Assembly: GCA_964007475.1 (NCBI GenBank)
Contig: OZ023275.1
Coordinates: forward strand, 12,999,829 to 13,063,828
Source of the DNA: Hybos culiciformis
Taxonomy: Eukaryota > Arthropoda > Insecta > Diptera > Hybotidae
Direction of reading: 5' to 3'
Length of the DNA stretch: 64,000 bases
The stretch's first letter is position 1, and every line of letters starts with the position of its first letter. Under the pieces are notes generated by a model. The model had not been told where the DNA came from and searched no databases. It saw only the letters and a program-made list of their open reading frames with translations. Positions 12,775 through 25,298 of the stretch are shown here, one piece after another. A program made the translations under genes and the position numbers.

Positions 12775-15700
12775 GTACAATGTACATAAATATAAATATA
12801 TCTAAAATTTTCAAAATTTAAAAATATACGTTTGTGTAGCACATAATATACATATAAATATTTATTACTTTTCTTTGCTTTTTATATGGAAAAAGAAAAT
12901 TATAGCAATTTATTATGGAATTTTTAAATAAATTGAGAAATGAAAATATAAAATATATAAAATAACTAAAAAGAAAAATTTATCGACTTTGTTTAGTCTA
13001 TTCTTTTTAGAAATACTTTTATATAGAATATTATATTCAAGTACAAAGTTAGTACACAGAGCTGTATTATATTAAAATTATAGTGAAATTTATTCTACAT
13101 ACCTACTTATCGTTTTTGTTAATTTCACTTAGTTCGACAAAGAAAATAACGAATTTAAAAAAAATCTAAAATTTTAATAAAATATATTTCAATAACAATT
13201 TTTCGGCTTCACCTCGGGCTTCACTAACAATAAATTTGCTGCAGAGAATGCAATATAGTATACACAACTTTTTTAGTATGAAAAATAATAGCTGCCAATT
13301 GCCATTCAGATCCGTTTGATAGTAAATAGATATTTGTAAAAATGTGCGTACATTTAAACAAAATCTATCCAATAATATCAAATGGAGCTAAACCCCACTA
13401 GTTATCTCGTACTTAAAAAAGTTGTATGAAATCCTTCCTCTCCTACTATATTTCTCTGTGAATTAATTTGGCGTCAATAAATTAGCTTTAAATCGCAAAC
13501 TTTTCTATTTAAAACTCTAATTAATAAATTTAATGTAATAACATCCCTACAAAATTACTCCTATTTAAGATAAATAAGTATATGGTGGGTACTTTAATGT
13601 TTTTATCTTTTATTATTGTATGTAACTAAATTACCCATATTTTTAAATAAGAAATGTAAAAAATATTATATTCTAAACTAAGGAACATTAAGTATTGTTA
13701 AATAAAAAAAAAAGGTTTTTGACTGACAAATTTGAATAAAATATACGAACAGAATTTTGCAGTTAGTTTGGGTAGACATAGAAACAAAAAAGGATTTTTT
13801 GAAAATTATTTTTATATCTTAAAAACATAGTTCGTATTTTTTGTTTTGTGTATCCATTTTTATGATTATTTATTTTATGTATATATGTACTATGTATACC
13901 TACTTAAAATATATAATACCAAGTTTTATTTTTATTTTAAGGACAAATTATTTCTAGAATAATATTAGACAATAACAGACAATGTTAATAAAAAATAAAA
14001 AATAAAAAAAATTGTTTTTTTTTTTTATGCTGATAAATGATGAAAACAAAAACTTTAGATAAAACATATAGTTACACATATTTGTGTACATTATACAGCA
14101 AAACTTTTACATATATTTTCATGGTTTTGTTTATCTTATGAAATTCAATTCCAAATTAGTAATTTTCATGAAAAGATGAAGCGATTGTAATTTTTTTTTT
14201 GTAGTTAGTTGTAAAAGGAAGAAAATAAAATATAGTAGTGTCAAAAGAGTTCAAAAATTACTATTCATAATAATGCTACTGTGAGCTAGTTATATCTAAC
14301 TAATGTTATTACAACAGAGTAGATAATTTTTTTCTGAGCTCTAAGTCTTACTTGAGAAACGTTGTGAGCCCTTTTATTAATAGTTAAATAGGAGTGAATT
14401 AAAATCATATTATGGGCTAAAACTATGAATAAAATATCTTCCCGCTTAGCCGAAATAAAAGAATTAAGTTAATATCGGCTGTTAGCCCAAATCATATGTA
14501 TTCAAATAATACTGATAATTTTAGACATTCCAATTTAGTTATTACAGGGTAGCAAAAAATAAAAATAAAAACGTAAAAAAAATTTCTATAATGGATGAAC
14601 CATGTTCTTACATTTCTAATGGTTCATATAAATGTGAAACTTTATGTAAACATTACACATGTATGTACAAAGTACAATATATGTGTATTTAAATTTTCAT
14701 TTTATTTTATTTTCCCTTGAAAAAGAATTTAAATTTAAAGAACTATCATTATGATAGAAATGAATGTTTTCATTCTTCAAAAATATAAATAAAAAAGAAT
14801 TATACATACAATACTTACGATATAAATTCTAGATTAAATTGGGTGTATAAAGATGAGAATTTTGATAATTTTGGTATAAGTATGTATATTATTCCATGTT
14901 ATGATTCTACTAGTTATTTTAGTTTATTTTTTTGTTAAAATGTGAAAAAAGGCTACAACATAAATATGTATAAGATAAGTATATGTACAAAAAAAAAAGA
15001 TACTTTTGTCAGAAATTTGATCTAAATTATAATGAGAAAAAAACAAAGAAAAAAGATTTATTTTTATTTTAATTAAGATAATAAAAAAATATTGTTATTT
15101 TTATATTATTATTTTGTTTTGATAAAATAAAATAAATTTTATCACAATCATGAAATAAAGTTTAATTTAAAATGTTCTCTTTTTTGTATATCGTTTAAAA
15201 TAATAACTGTAGTTGCCAAAAAATCAGATCCGAAATGCAAATTGTTCTGTGCTCTTAACATATTCCCATTATTATAGAAATTCTAACATTGCCTGCGATA
15301 CTTACTATATTTTATATTTATATAGCATAATAATTAAAAATAATTTTTTAATACTAAAAAATATATTTATTAAATACTGTCAATCTTAGTTAGCTTCAAA
15401 TTTTCATTAAATTATGAAGACACACGATTTTGAAAGGAAATTTTATATAATTTTGGTTGTGGTTGTACATATAAAAGTATAACATCAGGACATCAGGACC
15501 AATATTTTAAGTTATTAAAAAACCACACACAAAATACACAAAAAAAATATGTGTGCGAATTACAAAAAAGATTATAATTCAAAATGTAAATAAGTATGAG
15601 TAATGTACCTAAATCATACATACAACAGATAATAATGTTATATTATAATATAATATAAAGTTCTTTAAGCATAAAATTAATGTCAAATCTCAATTAAATT

Positions 15701-17250
15701 ATATGGCATTAATTGGTTTACAATGTGAAAGTTGACATTGAAAAAGTCTTATGGGTATTTTATTTTATTTTTTTTTTACTTACTTGGTAATAATATTCAT
15801 GAGAATTTAAAAAGTATTTGCGCAATAAAAACGAAATGACACGTACAATGTTTTTTTTTTTTTAAGTAGACTTTATAATCAACTCTCTTTACTGATTAAC
15901 AAGCTTTGAATTAATAAAAAAAAAAAACGTTTTTTTATTAAACTAAAGTTTATAAATTAAATTAAATATAATTTTCATCTGACTGAGATATTTTTAAATA
16001 AAAACTAAATTAGTAACATTAGTATAGTTATATATATTTATATAGCACAATGTACAGAAACGAAACGAATATTGCTCATGCGATAACAATTTATTCAACT
16101 AGCTATAACTATAATACAGCTAAATCATGTTTCAAAACTTCATTTAAAAAAAAAAGCTCCATAAACTTCAATGTCAATAAAAATTTTATATAACAAGTAA
16201 TAATAAGAGAACTCTTTCTATACACAGGCTTTGCTCAAATGGTAACAATGCACAGCAAAAGAATTTTGTCCGTAAGGTCCCATAAACACAATTATTTTAT
16301 AATTCGCTAAAATTTAAAATAAATAAAAGTGAAAATAATTTTTAAACGATAAAATAATATGTAAAATAAATAAAAGGGAAGTACCTAAGTATATAATTAT
16401 ACATAAGTATACTTATACAAAAGTAATATATTATATTATAAAACTTTATTAAAGGATAAACGGAAATCAAAGTTCTCAAATAAATTTTATTATGTACATA
16501 GATACATTTAATTATATACTTACATATAATGAAAGTAAAGTATTTATAATTCTATATCAAATTGTTATTTCATAATCATAGAATATTGACATAATGATAA
16601 AATTTTATCAGTTCGTTCAAATTAAAACATTTCATTAACCTTTATTCAAGGGGACTTCAAGTATATAAATAACTTTTATACTTAATTTTTCTTATTTTAA
16701 TTTTTTTTAAATTACATTTTTTTTTAGCGAGTCTAATTTGTTTTATTCAATGAAGGGAAATACGAAAATACCTATATTTAGAGCAATAAATTATTTTAAT
16801 TACAAATTAAATTAGGAAAATTTCTGTACTCATCAAAAATTAAAGTTTACACAAAATTCGGATTCTAAGAAGACAACTATTTCAATTTTAATATGTCGGC
16901 AGCATTTTGATTGTATCTAGGACTGTACGTTCCTCTAATCTAATGGGTAGTTGAGAGCCTCTAACTGCTATCCCCAAAATCGTAGAAACTCATCCTTTAG
17001 TTGACGTACAAGTGAAATAGATTGTGAATATTTTGACATTCAATGAATTGAAATCAATCATTAAGCCTCTTTTAGCGGAGAGAGAACGACGACGGACATT
17101 TGATGAAAAAATTTGATGGAAAAAGAGGAAACAAAATACATACATATAATCTAATAAAAATTTGCTGAAAAAATATTTTTCAGATAAAAATAAGTTATTT
17201 AATTTCGAATATAAGTACAATGAAAATATGATTTTTGGTAAATTAAACAT
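12775..17250. other. AT-rich non-coding stretch
   Basis: No gene is supported. A minus-strand frame at 13381-13166 contains SEARGEAEKLLLKY, which has a mixed composition but no family I recognise. Positions 16880-17110 are GC-richer, and the minus-strand frame there (SAKRGLMIDFNSLNVKIF) is also unassigned. Otherwise the region holds poly-A/T runs and TATA words. Confidence 0.45.
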
Positions 17251-17301
17251 TAGGTGCGATACCACACTAGGTACGATACTACACTAGGTACGATACTATA
17301 A
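17251..17301. repeat. 17-bp tandem repeat, three units
   Basis: Three consecutive units of the form TAGGTRCGATACYACAC start at 17251, 17268 and 17285. The first unit carries TAGGTGCGATACC, which recurs once at 18327-18339 near the 3' end of the decayed LINE on the minus strand. The array may therefore be the trace of another copy of the same LINE 3' end, but no reverse-transcriptase sequence sits beside it. Confidence 0.6.
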
Positions 17302-18293
17302 TACTGTATCATCTACTGATAGATTCTTGATACTGTAAGTTTAATAATCCTGTTTTTATAAAGCTAATATAGATAACAATATTTTTTCTCCCGTTAATTA
17401 AACATATAGCTAAGTATATACTTTTGCCTTATGAACATATATATTTATTTAATAAAAACTGATAAAAAGAAGTTCATTAGCCACGTTTTATATAATTAGT
17501 TTTTTGTTTTTTTTTTAATTACTTTTCACAATAATTTTTTTTTTCTTTTACATATTTGCATGTCTGGATTGAAAATTTATCACCTTTTTTTTTTGCTATA
17601 TTTTTTTTAATTGGAACAAATTAATATTTATTAGAAGAATTAGAACTGTAGGTAATTACTATAAATTACAATTTGTTTTTTTGTTTTTTTTTTTTAAATA
17701 ATAGTAAAAAAATTTATGATTTTTTGTTTTATTTACAAATTTATTGTTGTTTGTAATACATTTTCAAGCTCATCAATTTTTTTTTTAGCTTTGACTAATA
17801 GTCACGGGCACAGGTTGATAAGAAAATTTTATTGTATATACTTATACACACAATATATCTTTCTCTATAGTCTATATATGCATATATTTATATATGTATA
17901 TTTTTTAAATTTTATTTGATCATTTTTGATGAGTTCATCAGAAAAGCAAAAATTTAAATAATAATAAAAACAAGAAATCTGCAGTAACCAATTAAATAAA
18001 AATGTAAAAAAAAAATCATATTAATTTATTTATTTTTTATTATTTCTGGTGAAAGAGTTTTATTTCTGGTTATTATCAAATTAAATAAAAAAAACCCAAT
18101 TAGCAATGACCAATTTTTTTAACCATTTTCTCAGAATTAGTAACACTTCTTTTTTTTTTTTTTGCCCAGAATAAAAAGATGATGATTTTTAAATATGCCA
18201 TATGTAAATATGGAAAGTTCCAAAAAATTAATTTAGAAAATTTTAAGTTGTTAAGTAGTATGTAGGATGTGGATACAACTTTACAAGTTATTA
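17302..18293. other. AT-rich non-coding stretch
   Basis: I see nothing here beyond poly-T runs, TATA words and low-complexity open frames. The stretch lies immediately beyond the A-rich tail of the LINE remnant, so it is probably pre-insertion DNA. Confidence 0.5.
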
Positions 18294-18834
18294 TTATTTT
18301 TTTTTTATTAAAATTACCAAATCACTAGGTGCGATACCTTTTATACTCAAAAAAGTATGGATTTGGTAATGGGGACAGAGATTAAAAAGTGGAACAGTTA
18401 GTAGGTAATCATTTACACTCTTCTTAAAGCGGCACAAGTCGTAAATCAAACGTCCGCCAGCTGTCGGAAACAATTTTGAAGGGAGAGCATTCCACATTCT
18501 CGAGGTGCGAATTGAAAACGAATCTCCGAAGCTCGTTCTATCACATCTGGGAATTTTGACGAAATATGGGTGTGACGTTGAAGCGTATGTGTTTGGCGTG
18601 TAAATACTTGAAGTAGAGAAAGTAGGGCTTCCAGGGAATACGTATCCGTTCCAGCAAGGTATTTATAGAAAATGGAAAGTGTGCCTAAATTGCGACGGTG
18701 ATTAAGTGATCTTAAAGAGTTGGTGTTTTGGTGATTGTTTATCAATCTAATAGCCCCCTTCTCTGAACTTTGTCCAGTTACTCAAGGTGGGTTTTAGGAG
18801 CAGCAGCCCATATATCATGAATACGGAAATTGTG
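18294..18834 (-). pseudogene. 5'-truncated non-LTR retrotransposon, C-terminal reverse-transcriptase remnant (jockey/CR1-like)
   Basis: Reading down the minus strand gives, in order, FRIHDIWAAAPKTHLE, a stop, LDKVQRR, AIRLI in another frame, SLNHRRNLGTLSIFYKYLAG, a His/Thr-rich linker, then TSRMWNALPSKLFPTA and LCRFKKSVNDYLL. This is the conserved order at the C-terminal end of jockey/CR1-type LINE reverse transcriptases: W-AP...L-KLDKVQRRA-RLI, L-HRR---L--FYK, R-WN-LP---FP, FK--VN-YL. At least two frameshifts, one in-frame stop and a small insertion (GGRLI) break it. The coding sequence runs into TTTTAATAAAAAAAAAA and TAA repeats at 18306-18290, an A-rich 3' tail as expected of target-primed reverse transcription. 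The catalytic YxDD region and everything upstream are absent, a usual 5' truncation. Confidence 0.85.
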
Positions 18835-19210
18835 AAAAAATGGTAAAATTAATAAGTAAACAGATAAATGTATTCCGAATCGCTGTTGTTGTTGTTATTC
18901 ATGTTTTATAAAAATGACCAATATTAGATCAACAGTTCGGACAGATTCGTACAATTAATAGTTCAAAAATTATAGATAGTTTACAGAAATAAAATTTCAA
19001 ATCCAAAATTCACATATACAAAAAAAAAAACATAATAATTTTTTAACTTTATCTCGTGTAAATTCAATTATTTATCTTTAATTATTAAAAATAAATTATT
19101 ATATCGTTATTTTTATACCTACTAGGTATATTATATTATTTTTTTTTAATTAACACTGTTATGTAAGCAAAAAATATTACTATACTCTGCGTACTTAATA
19201 TTTATATCTA

Positions 19211-19252
<42 letters not shown>

Positions 19253-20860
19253 GCAGGAAATAAATTAAAAATAAAAAAAAAACAAGGTAAATTTATTAAT
19301 TGGAAAAATACCGCAGAATATTGAATCATTTTAATTTTTATCATTAAAATGATTAATAAATAAATAAATATACAATTTTTTTTTAATTTTCAGTAAAGTC
19401 AATATAATTATTCAAAAAAAAAAAAAAATGATCATCACATGCTTTCTCATATTTGTATATTATATAGGTATGTTTTTATAAAAAATATCTTGATTAACAG
19501 CATTAATAATTAAAAATTTACATAACAAATAATGTGCCGTTCGCTTAAAAAACCAACTACATACCTACTTAATTTTCGTAGTTAGTCGCTTAGATATATT
19601 TACTGAATAACTTTTTTAAAAGATTTTGTTAAATCTAACTATTTTTAATTCAAAGTTAAAATAAAAGAAAATATGAAAACAAAAAATTTATTGGCATTCA
19701 CAGTTTTAAATAGACTTTTGAAAGGAAACTATATATTATTCTTATAGTAATTCCACCAATAACCCCACGTCAATGTTTTAAAATCAAATCAAAATTTCTA
19801 TAAGTATCTTATTTTATAATTGGAAGAACTAAATAAGTATAATAACAAAATCTAGACAGGTTTATTAAAATTAAATCAATTTTTAAAGTAGATTTCATAT
19901 TTTAAAAAAACAACAATAAAAACTAATATAAGTATATTTGTCATTTTATGGCGAACGACGACGGCAATAGGGTTTACAAAATTATAAATATGTGCATATA
20001 CTTAGATATCCAATGTATAAAATATAAAAATAAACTTAATAGGATTTTTTTTTTAATTTTAAACATTATTTCCATGACTCATTTTTGAGGTTATAATAAG
20101 TCAACGACAAAGCTTAAAAATGATATAAAAATATACACATAGATATATTCATATTATATTTATAGTTATATGAAACAAAAAAATGTTTATTAATACTAGG
20201 TCACCTTTACTATATACATTGAGAACAATAATAAAAAAATTGGTAGTGTGTGAGCTGGCAATTTAATTACATCATAAAAAATATAGTTTATTTTTTTTAT
20301 ATTTTAATTATATTTATGGCAAAAAAAAATAACAAACAAAAAAAAAACTATACAAAGAATTAAATTTATTTTTTTATTTTTAGTTCATGCAGGGTGATTG
20401 ATGCATGAAAAAAACAAAAAAAACTAAACTAATGGTTGAACGAAAACAGGTTGGTTAGTTCTTTTTTTTATAATATTGTGATTGAATCTAGAGATGAAAA
20501 TTTGACAAGTTACTCTTTTATAATACATAAATAAAATGTAGCTTAGAGGTATATAGGTATATATTTTATTTTCTGTAGATTTCTACGCTCATCGATGTGC
20601 TGTAACTTTTGGGCCCCCTCTATGCAGAAATCTTAAAAAAAAAAAGACAGAATGGAAACAATTTCAGGTATCTAATTTGTTTCAAATTAAATCGATTTGT
20701 ATGATAAGTTAAATGAATTTTGAGTTTACACCTTTATTTTTTTCTTTCAATTCGTATATTTTCTTTTTGCTATTGCAGACTGTCTGCAACCCGTTTCGAA
20801 TTCTACATCCAAACTCTTTAATACTACCGAAATTGAAGATATATGTAGGTAAACAAATTA
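18835..20860. other. AT-rich non-coding stretch with simple repeats
   Basis: No gene is visible. The stretch holds a long (TA)n microsatellite, poly-A/T runs and a small inverted pair TTCATGCA...TGCATGAA near 20384-20409. No coding frame is worth reporting. Confidence 0.5.
19213..19250. repeat. (TA)n microsatellite, about 18 units
   Basis: This is an uninterrupted TA dinucleotide run, the longest in the window. Length polymorphism between individuals is expected. Confidence 0.9.
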
Positions 20861-20868
20861 CTTATAAG

Positions 20869-21233
20869 CAGGCCTTTCGAGCGGAGCTCGGAGCGGGAGC
20901 TCGGAGCTGCGATATTTTGGTTGGAGCGTGAGTAGAGCTGGAGCACGAAAAATAACAAAAAATATTGATTGCTCCACTGTTTGATAACACCAAATAATAT
21001 AAATTTGACATTTTATATTTTTTGATGTTAATTTAATAATTTAAAAAAAGTTTATCTCCACTATATTCAAATAAATTTATGTGTTTAATTTTTTTACAAA
21101 ACTATTAAAAATTTCAATGTGAAACTTGTGGTGGAGCTAGGAGCGAAGGCAAGAACGGAGCGTCAGCAACTGTAAGGAGCTGGAGCGGAGCTAGAGCGGA
21201 GCAACCAAAAAATATTGCCGTTCCAAAGGCCTG
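20869..21233. mobile_element. Non-autonomous hAT-superfamily element (365 bp)
   Basis: Perfect 8-bp direct repeats CTTATAAG flank the element at 20861-20868 and 21234-21241, the target-duplication length of hAT transposons. The termini are inverted repeats: CAGGCCTTTCGAGCGG on the left and, reverse-complemented, CAGGCCTTTGGAACGG on the right (14 of 16). They start with CAG as many hAT elements do. Inside each end are dense GGAGC/GAGCT words (about 20878-20945 and 21125-21205), like the subterminal binding repeats of hAT elements. There is no transposase, so it would depend on an autonomous relative. The intact duplication and similar ends suggest a moderately recent insertion. Confidence 0.9.
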
Positions 21234-21241
21234 CTTATAAG

Positions 21242-22273
21242 TATATTTTCTTTTTCATTTAATTGTTTTTCGAATTTAAGGTTATTCCAATACATAGATG
21301 TAATCGAAACTTCTTCAATGTACCTACGAAAATTTTGTGTTTTGACATGTCATTGGTTTTAAGTACCTAAGTAATTTTTTTATATTTAATTCTCTACTTA
21401 TTAAAATGAAAAACTAATTCCCTTTTCACCTGCTGTTAAATTCGAAAATTGACTAGACAAAAATATGATATTGCCACAAAAAATAGTTTTTAAGAACAAA
21501 TGAAAAATAAATATCTGGCTGGCGACAAATAACAGAAAGATTATAAAATTATGGATAAAAATGTTATTTATATTTTAATTACAAACATAGACCTAAAATG
21601 ATAATTTCCGGAAATTCGGAACAATACTTAATACTCAAAATCCCAAATATAATTCCAAAAAAAAAAACTTCTATATGGAGAATAGTGTCTACCTTAATCT
21701 GGAGCAGATACTTATTATAGGTATAAATAAATCTGCATTATATATTGTATATATATATATTTTTATAATAATAAATAACAAAAAAATAAAAATATATACA
21801 TACATTATTCATTTTATTTTAACACGTGGGAGTTGATTGAACGGCAATAGATTTTATTTTATTTATTTTTTAATTTCATTGATGATGATGATTAAAGCTG
21901 ACATACTCATTTAGTAGAGTTTTTTGTGCGCCAACACATATTTTTTTGTTTTTAAGTATAGATATATATAAGTATATTTGTTTTTTATTTATATTGTAAA
22001 ATGATTGTAAAAGAATGTTAAATAAAAAAAAAAATAAATAAATTATCAATTTTATTATTTAAAGTTGAATGCACATTTAAAAATAAATAAACATTAAAGT
22101 TCTTTGTATATTTTCATTGAGAAAAAAAATATTTATTCTTTTTTTTTTTTTTTTGATGAAGAATGAAAATAAAACGTCAAATGAGTTATTGTATGCTGAA
22201 TTGAAAAATTAATGAGAAAATATTTAATTAAATTGAAGTACAAACAACTTTAACAAATAAATACACAACTTAC
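21242..22273. other. AT-rich non-coding stretch
   Basis: I see no gene, only homopolymer runs and TATATA words. If the minus-strand exon at 22274 is real, this stretch is the start of its intron. Confidence 0.45.
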
Positions 22274-22403
22274 GAATCCATTGTCATGTCACAGGCTATG
22301 ATTTTAACGTGCTTTTTTATTAATTTTTTATTAATTGTACGAAAAATTGTTCTTTATGTTCCGGCGAACGAAAACACTGAAGACCGCGAAGTGACAATAT
22401 TTA
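22274..22403 (-). promoter_or_regulatory. Candidate promoter plus first exon (5' UTR, ATG, GT donor)
   Basis: On the minus strand a GC-richer block holds, in order: a TAAATATT box (22403-22396), TCAGTG (22380-22375) matching the arthropod initiator TCAGT, a leader of about 90 nt containing GTTCGCCGGAACA, then ATGACAATGGATTC with the first ATG at 22287 and the second at 22281. GTAAGTT, a near-consensus 5' splice donor, follows directly (GT at 22273-22272). This would encode M-T-M-D plus two bases. The TATA-like box is only 18-25 bases upstream of the initiator, closer than usual. I found no matching downstream exon in the window. The order of signals is convincing, but nothing here is functional proof. 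Confidence 0.35.
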
Positions 22404-24453
22404 GAACTTAATTTTTATTTACAGATCTACATACTTTTTGAATTAAACTTGCCAATACATAATAAGTTTTTCATTGAAGGAAATTTAGTTTAAATTGAAC
22501 GAGAAATATCACTAAAAAATTCATCTGACGTGAAACATATAAACTTAATAAATAAAAAAAAAATAATAATAAAATATTTTTTTATTATTATTATTATTAT
22601 TGCAAGACAAAGTCTGAGTTTATTTTTTTGACCACATAACAATATGAAAATATTAATACCACCCAAAATCTATAATAAGCAAAATAAACAATGGAATCAT
22701 TCCAAATGATTAACTTTAATCCTTGTTATAAGAATATAATGTAATCATATACATAGATATGAACTTGTTGTGTTGATATAACGACGGATTTTATTTTTAA
22801 TAGCTAAATTCTAATATAAATTTTGATCCATGAATTGACCTTAATTCGTTGACAAAAGTATATATAAATATATACATTTTTATTGGTTCTTATTTTCCAA
22901 TTCTAGTTAAAAAAAAAATAAAATTCTAGTTAAAAAAAAATAAATTGAAAATTTGAAAATGCAATTTCTCTCAGTTGGTTTGGTAACTTTTCTCAATAAT
23001 ACTTTTAAATTTAAAAATACAGTTTGTAAAATTTATTCAATTTTAAAATGTAAATTCATTCAAGTAAATTTTTAATCATAATCCGTACCGTATTTTCATT
23101 TCAAAATAATATTTTTGTGTATTTATATTCTTGATAAAATTTTGAAATTTTAGTTAAGTTATACATGAATTATTTTGCTTGTTTTTACATTCTATAATAA
23201 TGCTATATAAGCATATTATTATGTAAGTTAAAATAAAATTAAAGGATTAACTGGGATAATAAATATTTGGCTGGTCCAAAACACTTTTAAAACCCTTGCG
23301 GTTTGCTAGCTATTAAAAACCAAATTTAGAAGTTTAAAAAAGAATATACTTATACATTAAGTACTTATATATCCATTATATACAATGTACATACTAAGTA
23401 GATACATTGAATAGAAAATATCTGGGCTCTGACCAAAGTATTGTATAATAGATTTTATGTATATGCATATAATTTTTTTTAATATACATTTTTTTATATT
23501 AAATAAAAAATATATATCGGTACAATTTATTTTTATCAAGATGGATATAACAAAAAAAAAACTCTAACTCTATGAATGTTCTGTTTATAATGAAAATTTA
23601 TATTGCGCAATTATGCACTCTATATACATAAGTATGTAGATAATAATTTATTAAATTTAATATCATATACCATATGTATTGCGAAAAAAAAACTTTATTT
23701 ATTTTATCAAAATGTATATACAAACAATATATTATTATCGTATAATACAATATATATATGTATATAAACACATGTTGGTTATATTTTATATATTGTATAT
23801 TTATCTATAATAGCGTATTATGTATATTATGTGTACAAGGAAAAAATGTTGTTATATTATATATTAAAATGTTTAATATATATACATATGTATATATATT
23901 TATTTAATATTGTTTTATGTGTACATTATTATAATTTTTAATTGTGTCATTCTATAAATATAAATATTAGCTTTATTGTTATTATTATTATTTTTTTTTT
24001 TTTTATCAAAAAAAACGTGAAAATTATTATTTATTCTTATCAGAAACTAATAATAATAATAAAAATAAAAAATTAAAAAAAAATTTTTTTTCTTTGTTTA
24101 ATTTCAAACAATTTGAAAGTTGTCTACAAAATTTTTGTTGTTATTCATTTTATCTTTTTTTTTTTTAATTAAAAAAAATATATATATAGGAATTTTTTTT
24201 CTTGTCATAAATAGTAATTTTTTGTTTTGTTATTACACTTTCTTTTATTTACTTTTATTTACTTTCGATAAAACAAAAAAATGTTACTACTCACTTATCT
24301 TTAATTAATTGAAATTCTATTTTGTTCATTTTAGGCTCTTTTTATTATTTTTTTATATTTTTTCAAAAAAATATTTTTAATCCATAAGTACCACAATTAA
24401 TGAAATAATAATAATAATTTTTGTTTTAATCCAGTTTGATGACAGTTTAAAGT
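22404..24453. other. AT-rich non-coding stretch
   Basis: No gene is seen. The region is rich in ATTATTATT runs (22560-22600), TATATA clusters (23620-23960) and poly-A/T. Its few open frames are low-complexity. Confidence 0.5.
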
Positions 24454-24482
24454 CTTACCTGAAAGTAAACAAAAAAAAAAGA
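24454..24482 (-). promoter_or_regulatory. Recursive-splice-site-like junction (pyrimidine tract, CAG|GTAAGAC)
   Basis: On the minus strand TCTTTTTTTTTTGTTTACTT is followed by TCAG|GTAAGAC, with the junction between 24459 and 24458. A strong 3' splice site abutting a strong 5' splice site with no exon between is the form of ratchet points known from very long fly introns. It would fit a minus-strand transcript crossing this window. Poly-T tracts are so common here that a chance match is plausible. Confidence 0.3.
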
Positions 24483-24818
24483 TAATTTTTAATATAAATT
24501 TATTTTTGTTTTTTCAAGTATTTTTTTTAATAATAAATGTATGTATAAAATATATAAATGTAAATATATAATATTTTTGAGAGAGAAAAAAAAAAACTGG
24601 AATAAACCATTTTGTGAAATTTAATTATGTAATAATTATTTTTCATGTCAAATTCTCATGAGATGCAAAATAAAATAAAAAAAATTTTGGTTGTCTATAT
24701 AGTTGAAGACGAACTTCATTTTTGTGAACTCAATTTAAATTCTCATTCTAGATAGTTACACCGAAATGAACGAAACATTAGTTTACATAAGTAGTTCATT
24801 TAAATTGACGAATGTGTA

Positions 24819-25298
24819 GTTATCCACGATTTCACGGAAAAGAATGACCAACTAACAGGGTTGCCGAATGCAAGTTAATGAATTCTCCAAAAAAAAATTC
24901 TGAAAATAGCCAAATTTAGGGTAAACTACCCAAAAATTCGATTTTCAACGATATTGAATATATTTCTTGAATAAGCAGAACAGAAAACAGAAGAACTGGC
25001 AACATAGAATGCGGAAGAAATAGAACGGAACAGCCATACGTTATTTTTATTTACCTTTCCGAAGGGTATCCAGTTACAAAGCCTGTCAAATTCGAAAAAA
25101 GGAGGAAAGAAAAATATTATAAATTTATAAAGCTCGACAATAAAAAAAATGTATGCTACTCCATATCCTGAGTGCATGTATAGTGGAATAGATGAAATGC
25201 CCAAAAAACTAATTATGCAAAAAATACCCAAGGATGGTCTGAAATACCAAACTCTGCGGGGCTAATACTTTTCGTGGATAACATTTGTGGATAACTGC
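24819..25298. mobile_element. Inverted-repeat element, copy A of a dispersed family
   Basis: GTTATCCACGA at 24819-24829 is mirrored by TCGTGGATAAC at 25272-25282, and a second GTGGATAACTGC follows at 25287-25298. Inside lies CAGGGTTGCCGAAT (24856-24869). The segment 25183-25248, reverse-complemented, matches 63934-64000 over about 65 bases with roughly 85-90% identity by eye (shared GTATTTCAGACCATCCTTGG). The minus-strand open frame 25231-24926 is a translation of this repeat and not a recognised protein. There is no transposase. The true ends are uncertain: either the TTATCCAC arms or the CAGGGTTGCC word could be the terminus. Confidence 0.65.

Noticed and set aside
13166..13381. Minus-strand frame ending SEARGEAEKLLLKY
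   Set aside because: Mixed composition but too short, with no family recognised and no splice context.
16990..17265. 91-codon minus-strand frame in a GC-richer patch
   Set aside because: The 5' end is the 17-bp tandem repeat and the rest is unrecognised.
20713..20931. Plus-strand frame ending in an Ala/Gly/Arg-rich run
   Set aside because: The distinctive end is the GGAGC repeat array of the hAT element read in frame.
24926..25231. 101-codon minus-strand open frame
   Set aside because: It lies within a dispersed repeat and matches no protein I know.
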